Below are positions 55,161-64,000 of a stretch of 64,000 bases of DNA, one piece after another. The notes beneath the pieces were generated by a model that was given only the letters and a program-made list of their open reading frames with translations, was not told where the DNA came from and ran no database searches. The translations under genes and the position numbers were made by a program. Location: assembly GCA_029204225.1 (NCBI GenBank), contig CM055092.1, positions 25,501,941 through 25,565,940 of the forward strand, given 5' to 3'. This DNA comes from Diphasiastrum complanatum. Taxonomy: Eukaryota; Streptophyta; Lycopodiopsida; Lycopodiales; Lycopodiaceae. Positions within the stretch are counted from its first letter, which is position 1. Each line of letters opens with the position of its first letter.

Positions 55161-56155
55161 ATGTGGTGGGAAATTGAGTTCAACAATAACAATTATATTA
55201 CCTTTTTGCAACAATTGAAGTGCATTGAAAAGCCACATATTAGAATCCTTTCTTCTTTATTATGTGGCTCATGTGGAAATCTACAATTTAGCTTTTCAAC
55301 ATGATCTTCCCACTCTTAGATGTCTACTTCCACTAGTGTAACCTTTTATGATTGCATTTGATTCTTTGGTGGAAAATCAACAATTACATTTTTCAAAATA
55401 CTCTCACATAGCAAACTTATTCCTTCACTCAGCTTATTGTTGGTTGCATGTCCAATTCTTCCACTCTTGCAACTCTCCTATGACTATTTGTACTCTATGG
55501 GTGATGTTGCTATTGGTGAGCCCTCTAGTCAATACCTCCTTCATTGTTCTTCCATCACACAAGGGGCTATTGCATCTCACAAAGCTCAAGAGAAGGAGCA
55601 AGATTACAATGACCATGCGTTTGGTAAAAAATTAATCCCCTTTGCTTTAAAAACATATGGATGTCTTCATAAATTTAATAATTTTTGTCCTTATCTGCAG
55701 AGCTTGTTGTAAAATGGAGGGACAAAATGTTACATCACATCCACCATTGTATCTTTCTAGCATCGATGTATTTATATTGCATTGCAACATTTCCAAACAC
55801 TTTCAAATCTTTGACAAGCTCAATTTGCAGGAGCGACTGCTTTACCTATTAGTGACATTATTCTTGTTAATGACTTGCGTCAAGTAGTAGGCTTCGAGTA
55901 AGAATTTTATTGTCTTCTTTTTTATTAAGCTAATAATTTTTTTTGCTTTTCTTCTTGATATGACACATTCATGGAGGTCAAATATGCTCCATACACTCCT
56001 TTAACTAACTTGGTTGCAATTTTGATCAAATTGAGAATGTGTATAGTGCTATATATTTTGCATGAATGCTTTTTGATATGAGCAACCTTATAGATATTTA
56101 GTTACATAGAGTCACTTTATATAAAAATGACTTTATTTTGAACAACAACATTGTA
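55161..56155 (+). pseudogene. Degenerate coding remnant, unrecognised (right arm)
   Basis: Better-preserved partner of 8313-9290. Open pieces include YDYLYSMGDVAIGEPSSQY and FGKKLIPFALKTYGCLHKF (frame 55437-55712). After stops, a phrase ending NDLRQVVGFE with a stop is seen near 55890. It resembles the C-terminal end of a long eroded protein, possibly retroelement-derived. Confidence 0.35.
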
Positions 56156-56640
56156 TGTTAGATTATTCTCCTAATTCTCCCACTGACCGAATAATCGATC
56201 TTTAATCTCCATCCATTCTATTATCCAGTTTTGTAGTTTTATGCATCTTTCTACACAGTCTGCATAAATACTCGGGAATCGCTCACGGTTGGCTCCGACA
56301 ATCTTTATTGAACATCATCCAACATATCGACGTCCCCTACGAAAGTCGAAGACTTCCGCCACTTCGGCCATGTCGAATGAAAGACAATTATTGTTTCACT
56401 TGAATTGAGGCTACATACTTGCCCTAACTGATTTGCAAGTAGATTTTAGGAAGTCCTAACTTGATGGATGCCAGCTCATTATGGCCAACTGGCTATTGTG
56501 ATCTGCGACCTAATAGTTGTCCTACTGGATGTGCGTCAATTGCTTAGTATAAATAGTTGATCATTAAACATTTTCATAAGTTCTCTATTATGCTTTTGTT
56601 CTAGCTTCGTTACTCATGCTTACTGCTTGTCAGTGGATAT
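56156..56640 (+). mobile_element. Copia C LTR, truncated (right arm)
   Basis: Begins TGTTAGATTATTCTCC and matches the complement of 7845-8312. The distal ~430 bp of the LTR, the primer site and the gag start are deleted; gag sequence resumes near 56690. Confidence 0.8.
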
Positions 56641-56689
56641 TTCCTAGAAATTCTAGCAAACATTTTCCATCTACTCAGCAACATATCAA

Positions 56690-57010
56690 ACATTCAGATT
56701 GGCAGCATATCTGAAGCTCAAACTTCGAAAGAAGTATGGGACATCCTAAGCTTAATATCTGGTGTGAGAGACATAACTTCTAAGTTACATCTAAAAAAAA
56801 ATGTTCACTCTCAAGATGTTAAATAATGATTCACTTCAGAATAACGTTAACCATTTAAGAATCCTTGCAACAGATGGCCGCTGTCAGATCAGTCATTGAC
56901 AATCAAGATGCAATTATGACATTGCTTTCAAGCTTGCCCTCTACATATGAGAACTGTGTGATGACCATATCGACACACTCAGATTCAACTCTTACTAAAT
57001 TAATCTATTA
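56690..57010 (+). pseudogene. Copia C gag remnant (right arm)
   Basis: Matches the complement of about 6670-6975, including MLNNDSLQNNVNHL-like and VIDNQDAIMTLLSS-like phrases broken by frameshifts (for example a long A run at 56793). It confirms that the inverted duplication included copia C internal DNA. Confidence 0.75.
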
Positions 57011-58790
57011 TCAAGTATTTCACCATGTTGTCTAGTTTTCCACAAACTTCTGCCTTGAGTAGCCAAGTAGAACCTCTCGCCTTTGAATATTGAGGTGCAG
57101 CTAGTATCTCTTTCCAAACCAAGTATTGAATCTTGGTTTCTTTTCCAGAATACGTCGTCACTTAGTCTTCATCAGAGGGCGATCCTATAAGGCCGCAATC
57201 TTATCAGATGTACATCCATTGTTGTTCGATTTTGGGAATGACATGGAATATTCTAAAATATGGCAAGATGCTTTTGCAATAAGCTTGACACTACATAACT
57301 AAAGTAGAGAGTCGTAAGTATTAGAAAGGCGACCACTTGAAATACTATGTGTGTGAGTCCAATATTTCGCCTTAGGCTAAATAGTGCCATGGAGCACAAT
57401 TATTAAATAAAGTATTTTAAACTTAGCTTTTGTAAATTTACAAAGTTGGAAAACACAACGTGTCCTCAAATAAAACAAAGTGATCTTGATGGTCAAGACT
57501 GTGATCTTGATGGAACTTCAGTAGCCAATCAGAGTGAAGGGAACTCACCTCTCAAATGTAGAAGAGGGAGCCATTTCCTTTGTATTTGAACAACATCTAC
57601 TCTTCCTAATAAAACTATGTCCATTTTATCTTGGAATCTTTCTCTCTCTATCATCCCTTTCATCAAATATCATGGAGTGATCATTAATATCCATCTGTAG
57701 GCTTTCTTTCATTGTTCACTTCCCTTGAGAAGATCAACCTCTTGAGGACAAGATCTAGAGCCAAGGACACCTAGATAAGAACAAATAAATGAAACCATCC
57801 ATCCATCTCTCTCATCATTCATTCTATTGTTGTCCACTAAAATCCTTTAGTTGTGCATGTTTCTCTCATCTCTTCATAGCATTGTTACCATCCATCCTCC
57901 ACATCAGTTACCATCCACGCCGTCGCAACGTTCACTTTTTTACCATCTCCATTCTGTATAACCGTTATCTTGTTTATATATTATATCAGTTTGTTAAATC
58001 CATCTGTTACTCCACTTTCTGTTTTTGTTGTTCGTAATTTTTTCATCCATACCGCTCAATTTTTTATTTACTTTTTTCTTTTCTCGTTTCAAAAAGAAAA
58101 GAGAAAAAAAGTGGGACACCACAGTTGTGCAACCCTTGAAGCAATATCTTAGACTACACTAAATTCCAGCCATGACTAGCGAATTTGTCAAATTAGCTTC
58201 ATTTTAGATGTTTCCTAATGAGACAGTTCAACATTACACCCTAGACAATTGTGCAAATTGGTGAAAGACAACGATCTACTGAGCCTAGAGACCACAATAA
58301 CCCAAATTCAAGTAATTTGAGACTATGGAATTTCAAGAGGTGTAGTATTTGATACTGGAATTCAATTTATTAGGTATGGTTAGAATAAAGATCATTTAGG
58401 TCAATGTATGGATAGTATATTGTATAAGAAAATATGTTCAAGCCAAATCTTTTACTTATGAGATATAGCATACACGTAATAGATTAGAATTTAATTGAAC
58501 ATTATAACAATAACATTATTTTCTTGTCATAAAATATAAGATCTCACTAACACTTGTTGAGATTTTTAGTGAATCAATATAATTGTAAAAACAAATAAAT
58601 TAATAAGTTTATTTCAATTGGTATGTCTTGGATTCATATGCCAAGAGTCACCGACCCATCAACCTCATTACATAAATTGCCTCTCCATCTATCTCTTGCA
58701 CAAGTCAAGGTCATGTCTTCTAAACATTGTCCCCAAGTTGTGGCCAGAACCATGACCCAATGATTACTTCATTATTTAAATAGCCTATCC
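57011..58790. other. No recognisable gene
   Basis: Mixed AT-rich sequence. Frames at 57789-58152 are pyrimidine-rich and not protein-like. No terminal repeats are seen. Confidence 0.4.
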
Positions 58791-58799
58791 ATAAAATAT

Positions 58800-59010
58800 G
58801 ATTCCATATCCCTATCTGAAATGCAACTTCCTGCCCCTGCCTAAAATGTATCTCCCTACCCCTGTCTACATTGTGGCTTCCTGACCCCGAGTAAAATGTG
58901 ACTACTGGCCTTAAGTGAAACTCTCTCTGCCCCTGCCTACATTGACTTCCTGACCTCAACTAAAATGTGACTCCATGTAGTTGCCAAAAATGTGACTCCC
59001 TAGATCACTA
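58800..59010. repeat. Degenerate minisatellite, unit about 30 bp
   Basis: Variants of TGCCCCTGCCTAAAATGT-GACTTCCTGACC recur about six to seven times with substitutions and small gaps. Confidence 0.65.
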
Positions 59011-59189
59011 TCTAAAATGCAACACTTTGCCTCGTTGCGACTTGAACCAGCTTCAAGTTGTTGATTTCCATAAACTCGAACTAAGTTCAAGTTATTCAGT
59101 TCCAGATTTTTTTTTACTGAATTATGCATTAGAATGATGTGCATATATTTCTTTTATTCTTCAAATACTGAACTAGTAAATAAGTGTTT

Positions 59190-60100
59190 GTCCTGACCCT
59201 ATTAATCATTGTATAAGGACCCAACCATTCAGGCCTAGAATTTCTTTGCTAATTTCATTTTCTTTGAAGGATAATAAACATAAACTTTCACACTTTTGGG
59301 TCTTTAAATATAATTTTTTTGGTTTTTGTTGTACTATCAATAAATTTAATAAAATTTCCAATCTCATAAAGAGGTTATTTTGTTGAAGAATGTGCACCAT
59401 TGTTGAACATCTGAAAACTTTAGAGAACATTGTTAATCTGGGACTAGGAGTAAATCAAGAATATCGACCATATAAAGTTTGAAATGGATTCTTGAACAAT
59501 CAATGTATGAGAAGCATGTAGAACATATAGAGAGTACATTGATATCATCTATTTAGCCTTGCAATCTCAACTCAAATCAAGTTCAAGTTGATGTTTTGAT
59601 TGAGATTTTAAAAGCATGAATTCAAGCCTATAAAAAGGGTAGGCACTTGGTTAGAGGCAATTTCTTATGCAACTCCTTCAGATTCCTTTTCTTATATGCA
59701 TAAAACTTTCTATTAATGTCATTTTCTTTGAAGGTTAATAAACATAAAGTTTCGGACTTTCTCTGCAGTTTATAAAAATACATCTTTATAATAATCTTTC
59801 CTATTTTTTGGCTGTGTAATCTATAAATTTCATAAAATTGCCATTACGTATTATTTTTGGTAAAGAATTTTATACCATTGTTGAGCATTTTTAAAAATTG
59901 CATATCGCTGTTGAGCAATTTTAAAGTTTAGAAGATTTTGTAAGAGTCTAAAACAGGTGGAAATAACATATGGTTTTCTGTTATTTCCAACTTGAACCAA
60001 GTTTGAAGATCATTTAACTGACTTTTTTAAAGGCTTAAGTTTAAACCTATATTAAAGGATAGGCACTTGGTTGAAAGTAATTGCTTATGCGACTCTCTGC
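59190..60100. repeat. Two diverged tandem copies, about 425 bp apart
   Basis: TTTCTTTGAAGGATAATAAA at about 59259 and TTTCTTTGAAGGTTAATAAA at about 59724 start parallel segments. Both contain GGCACTTGGTT followed by TTCTTATGC- or TGCTTATGC-type endings (59640 and 60062). The first has CTATAAAAAGGG at 59629, a possible TATA box. Divergence is high, so the duplication is old. Non-coding. Confidence 0.6.
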
Positions 60101-60811
60101 CCCTGCTTAAAATAATTTCTTGGGATTCTTTCATTTTTGAGAGCCCTAGAAGCCCTATGACATTTTCCTTCAGAATAACTAAAGTTAATCAAATGTTTAT
60201 ATTCACAAGAATCTTTCAATGGCTCTTGCCCCAATCGATTGTTTTCGATATAATACCGTATGCTTGGAGCATCTCTAACACAAAGCAAATATGGCCAAAG
60301 AATTGTATTCATAAAATCAACTTCAGAACAATTGTTAAAGGGATGAAGAAAAATCCCATTACCAAGTGGATTCATACAAGCTTTGTGTGGAGCATCATCA
60401 ATCAACAAAGTATTGATTGGAAGCATTTCGTAGCATATGTTCCAAAGGTAGCTCAATGGCTTGAAAAAAGCGCAAACTTGTCGGTTTCCGGGCATTCTAT
60501 ACTTTGTCTCACTAAAGCTATTTGTTTGCAAATAATATGAAAGTTATAACGTGGTTTTCCAATTACATTAAAAAATGTAACACATTCTTCAATGATTTGC
60601 ATTGTCATAGAGCCCCAAACTATGACTTCATAATGTTGGAACAGATTATCCAAAAACAATGTTGCTCCTCTACGCAATTGAATTGTGTAATCTCCAAGCA
60701 TGAAATATGCACATTCACTATTTGGTTTTCCTTGCCATTTCTTCACAAGAAATCCATTCAAGTTAAGTATTATATATTTCATAGGCCGATGACACATTGA
60801 TAGTCCCAATC
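60085..60811 (-). pseudogene. FCP1/NIF-type HAD phosphatase-like gene, broken
   Basis: After a TTGTATTGTAG acceptor the exon begins at about 60811. Blocks in order: YIILNLNGFLVKKW, where plant FCP1-like proteins usually have D-LNG, so the nucleophile Asp is Asn; a basic FLDNLFQHYEVIVWGSMT block (motif II); then, after a shift by one base in a T-run near 60465, FKPLSYLWNICYEMLP, TLLIDDAPHKACMNP (the DD-P-KA motif) and LGQEPLK near the end of the family domain. These proteins resemble phosphatases acting on RNA polymerase II tails, but this one lacks the nucleophile and is frameshifted. It is the only relic of an apparently non-transposon gene family that I can name here. The opposite-strand frame 60067-60540 is its shadow. 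Confidence 0.65.
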
Positions 60812-60833
60812 CTACAATACAATCACATTGCAA

Positions 60834-61490
60834 ATTAAGAAAACAAATGTGCCATTCATTGAACTTTTTTTGATTTTATAACTAGATACATTTACAATCA
60901 TCGTTTTGATAAGACTTGGCAACAAGATAAATTGTCATTCCAAAGATCTTCGTAATAGACTGAATACCAAAAATTTCATTCTATAAATGTTCCAAATTAA
61001 TTGATAGTTACAAAATCCATTCCATCCAAAATTTGTTGAAGCTCTACATTAGTTTTGGAGCATGCATATGGTCGATGCAATATGTTTCCATGAGCATGCA
61101 TATGGTCGATCCAATAGTTTTTTAATTGATTTTTGTGCTTTAGAATTACTAAATCTAAAAGGTGTTTAATCTAATGCTTGTATTTTTTGAATTTTGTAGA
61201 GAGGATCCACATCAAGTGCACCAACCAGAGTGGCCGATGATGAAAATGTTCCATTGGATCAAGGGGAGGAAGAGGAAGAGGAAGATAAAGATGCAAATTT
61301 CATTGATGATAGTTAAGTATCTATAAACGTTTTTTGTAATTTTGTACATGATTGTCTTTGTACCAATTTTGTATATGATTGTCTTTGATATCAAACCGCC
61401 AGGAGGGAACGCCGGTGCCGGATTTTGGACTTGCGAGGCTTAGCCACGCGTGGCTGTGCCATGTTTCCATTGCCACGCTTGTTGCCACTC
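60834..61490. other. Mostly non-coding; one exon-like acidic tail
   Basis: At about 61200-61316, after a TTTTGTAG acceptor, a short frame reads RGSTSSAPTRVADDENVP followed by an acidic run and a stop. It resembles the last exon of the gene at 3742-4790 (which also starts after TATGTAG with AGGG-ATCCAC). It may be a stray transposon exon. Confidence 0.35.
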
Positions 61491-61494
61491 ATAG

Positions 61495-61996
61495 CCAGAG
61501 TAGGATTCTACACCTCAAAACAAGAATGGGGTCCTTATCACTACATAATGGTGATGAGAAAGCAAACTTCACATCTAAAGGCAAAAAGAAGACTCATCCT
61601 TGCAAGAAGATCCAAGGCAAGGAGGCTGAGGTAAAGGATGGAGGATCTATCTCCAAAGGGAAGCAAAAGAACAAAGCAGAGTTAAAGTGTTTCTTTTGTG
61701 GGAAGAAAGGACACTTTGCTTCCGAATGCTATAAGAAGAAAAATGCACAAGGGAGTGAAGATCAAGGCAATCTTGCACAAGGGGAGGAGGAACACATCCT
61801 TGATGGTAGCATCTACACCAACATCAAGCCAAGAGACATGGTGGATTGAGAGTGGGGCTAGTTCTCACATGTCATTCAACAAGAAATATTTCTCTTATCT
61901 ACTTTCTTGTAATGATTCTAAGAAATCAATCTACACTATTAGTGATCAAGAATGCAAGATAGACTTAGAATTTGTTCTGAACAGGAACATAGATCA
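61495..61996 (+). pseudogene. Copia gag-protease relic
   Basis: Lys-rich linker, then an intact CCHC knuckle (KCFFCGKKGHFASEC, about 61687-61731). After a frameshift near 61800 comes TWWIESGASSHMSFNKKYF (protease start, Glu in place of the usual Asp). It ends at 61996, where the copia D LTR begins. Same family as the relic at 43322-43502 and 49364-49510, which shares the Glu change. Confidence 0.8.
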
Positions 61997-62235
61997 TGCT
62001 ACACAGTAACACAGACAAAAAACACTCTCCACAACAAGCTCACATAACAATTGTACTTCTCAAAATGAAATTACACTGTACATATAGTTATTCACTCAGG
62101 CAACACATGCATGACCCATGTTGTTGTTGGTGGGATGTGTGTCCCATCGACTTGTCTCGTGGCGAGGCCAACTAATCCTTATCAACTGATAGGACCCACA
62201 GTACAGTAACGCAGTGATTCTATTTTAATTCTAAC
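61997..62235 (-). mobile_element. Copia D 3' LTR (short, about 239 bp)
   Basis: On the plus strand it runs from TGCTACACAG to about TTCTAAC; the polypurine tract (complement CTTTAAGGGAGAGA, 62236-62249) adjoins the internal side. The other LTR lies outside the window, so the limits rest on the tract and the break from gag sequence. Confidence 0.55.
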
Positions 62236-62249
62236 TCTCTCCCTTAAAG

Positions 62250-64000
62250 TAGAGTCTACTTTTTTTTTTATGCAGTCATATACATAGCTTTAAAGTCAAC
62301 AAACTTTAAGTACAGAAAGCTTTGATCTAAACTTATCAAACTTTTCTCCAACAAGTGGCTTAGTGAAAATATCAGCTAGTTGTTCTTCCGTACTACGATG
62401 AACAACATGAATTTCATAGTGAAAATATCAGCTAGTTGTTCTTCCGTACTACAATGAACAACATGAATTTCATAGTGAAAATATCAGCTAGTTGTTCTTC
62501 CGTACTACAGTAAACAACATGAATTTCACGACTCAGAAGCCTCTCACGTATAAAGTGATACTGAATCTCAATGTGTTTGGTTCTCGCATGGAACGCTGGA
62601 CCCTTTGCTAGCTAAATGCCACTCTGACTATCGCTATGTAATGTCGTGGGATTTTTCTGCTTCATGCCAACTTCTTCCAAGATTTGTCTCAACCATATAG
62701 CTTCCTATGTTGCACTACACATTGCCTTATACTGTGTTTCTGTGGTGGATAGAGCAATTGTACTTTGCTTCTTACTAGACTAGGAAAAGCAACTACCACA
62801 AAACTGGAATACATACCCTATGGTGGATCTACGATCATCATAGTCACCTCCCCAATCTGCATCCACATAGCCACACAACTCAGGTAAACCATCATGCTTC
62901 CTGTAAATCAAGCCATAATCTGAAGTGCCTTTTACATAACGCAAAATGTGTTTAGATGCCTTCTAATGCATTTCCATAGGTGCTATCATAAACTGACTTA
63001 CAATGCCAACAACATAGCATATATCTGGTCTAGTCGTGGTGAGGTAAATCAAGCTCCGTACTAACTACCTATACATCATAGCATTAAATGATTGTGACTC
63101 ATCAAGCTTAGAAAGCTTTTTACTTGGTTCAATAGGAGTATTTACTGGTTTGCAATCCTGTAATCTAAACCTGTGCAACAATTCTTTGACTTCACCTGTG
63201 TTAAACCCACTTCGTGTCCTTTTTGCCACACCTCTACTCCAAGGCAATAATGCATCAGGGTCATGTCATCTCGAATTGTTCCATGAAGTCTTTCTTGATC
63301 ATGTCTATCATCTCTTGATTATTTCCTGTAATAATCAAGTCATGAACATAAAGAGCAATCAAAGCAACCATACCATCAAAGCATAAGACATATAGATTTG
63401 GATCAGAATGTGTTCTTACCATCCCCTTTGAACGAAAGTAGGAATCAATCCTGTTGTACCATGCACGTGGTGCCTGTTTAAGACCATAAAGTGCTTTCTT
63501 CAAGCGACATACTTTATTTTCATGTCCCTTTGCTACAAAGCCTTCAGGTTGATCCATGAACACCTCTTCTTCAAACTCACCATTTAGAAAAGCAGATTTC
63601 ACATCCATCTGATGCAAAGGCCAACCAAAATGTGAAGCTAAAGCAACAAGTAGAGTAGAGTATTCCACGCACCTACCGGTGCAAAGGTCTCTTCATAATC
63701 GATGTCTTTACTTTGTTCATACCCTTTGATCACCAATCTTACCTTGTGCTTTGCTATACTTCCATGTGCATGGTACTTAGTCCTAAATACCCATTTGCAA
63801 CCAATGGGTTTCTTGCCAACTGGTGGTTCTACTAAGTCCCATGTGCTATGCTTAGCAATTGACTCCATCTCCTCTCCCATGGCCTTGACCCAAATGTTAT
63901 CATCCTTCACTTCACCATAAGTCAAAGGTTCTTTGCTTTGAATAATACTAGATAAGAGAGCATAATTTTCTTCATAGCGTTTAGGTTGTGTCTTCTCTCT
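62250..64000 (-). pseudogene. Copia D RT-RNase H, truncated by window end
   Basis: Minus strand from the window edge: RT entry block (STWDLVEPPVGKKPIGCKW, 63925-63638). After a frameshift near 63665 come the RT core (HQMDVKSAFLNGEFEEEVFM, ALYGLKQAPRAWYNRI) and the catalytic box as YVHD rather than YVDD (ALYVHDLIITGNN, about 63340). The connection follows at 63247-63065, then RNase H pieces (DADWGGDYDDRRST, STTETQYKAM, ADIFTKPLVGEKF) with several stops and a 56-bp triplication. The first YVDD aspartate replaced by His would abolish RT activity. Confidence 0.85.
62361..62528. repeat. Three tandem copies of a 56-bp unit
   Basis: TAGTGAAAATATCAGCTAGT starts at 62361, 62417 and 62473. The units differ only around TACTACGAT/TACTACAAT/TACTACAGT. 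The unit lies in the RNase H C-terminal coding region, and 56 is not a multiple of three, so the frame is destroyed. Confidence 0.92.

Larger units (their letters stand above)
51683..56640. repeat. Right arm of the large inverted duplication
   Basis: Reverse-complement partner of 7845-12745. It lacks the TRIM (empty site near 53560) and part of the 12.58-12.71 kb block, and carries a 523-bp tandem duplication not seen on the left. Its outer end is truncated copia C LTR (56156-56640). Confidence 0.85.

Noticed and set aside
60067-60540. 157-codon plus-strand frame
   Set aside because: It is the antisense of the FCP1-like relic, whose motifs are recognisable on the minus strand only.

Overview
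The window looks like nuclear DNA of a land plant with a large, repeat-laden genome. The evidence is Ty1/copia elements primed by initiator-tRNA-Met (TGGTATCAGAGC primer sites), CACTA transposase relics with plant-type DUF4218/DUF4216 modules, a miniature LTR element (TRIM), GT-AG introns, long CT/CA microsatellites and AT-rich spacers. I cannot place the species. DUF7869-like transposon genes are, as far as I recall, common in non-flowering plants, but that is weak evidence. I see no bacterial-style operons, CRISPR arrays, tRNA or rRNA genes.

Layout. 1-2640 is one copy of a segmental duplication (palindrome cluster, DUF7869 relic, copia gag relic, degenerate TTGAGATA repeats). The other copy spans about 40518-50700 and is split by a young, apparently intact copia element (43503-49363, minus strand, called copia A here). 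2600-5200 holds microsatellites and a CACTA-type second gene. 5206-8312 is a truncated, decayed copia (copia C) with one LTR. 7845-12745 is present again, inverted, at 51683-56640. The left arm has a TRIM insertion and a dead copy of a small two-exon gene; the right arm has the TRIM-free empty site and an open copy of that gene, whose promoter and first exon are tandemly duplicated. 12758-20048 holds pieces of at least two CACTA elements.

The centrepiece is 21023-34033: five LTRs of 655 bp and four internal regions of 2434 bp in strict head-to-tail order (period 3089 bp). One pair of 5-bp target-site duplications (GTAGG) lies only at the outer ends. Each internal unit keeps gag, zinc knuckle and protease but has lost the integrase catalytic core, reverse transcriptase and RNase H. 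All four units share one frameshift. One base alternates C, T, C, T along the units, suggesting that a two-unit block was itself duplicated. The nearby full-length copia A is a close relative and a plausible source of the missing enzymes in trans.

34914-38067 carries two copies of a copia integrase fragment lacking a catalytic aspartate, several hairpins and a 29-base poly(C) tract. 57-64 kb holds diverged repeats, a broken FCP1/NIF-type phosphatase-like gene (60085-60811), another gag-protease relic, and a minus-strand copia (copia D) whose pol runs off the window end.

Overall the window is layered transposon insertion plus segmental duplication. Copies of the same locus preserve empty sites, so several events can be ordered. 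Only two reading frames look intact enough to be functional: the copia A polyprotein and the small two-exon gene at 53807-54325.
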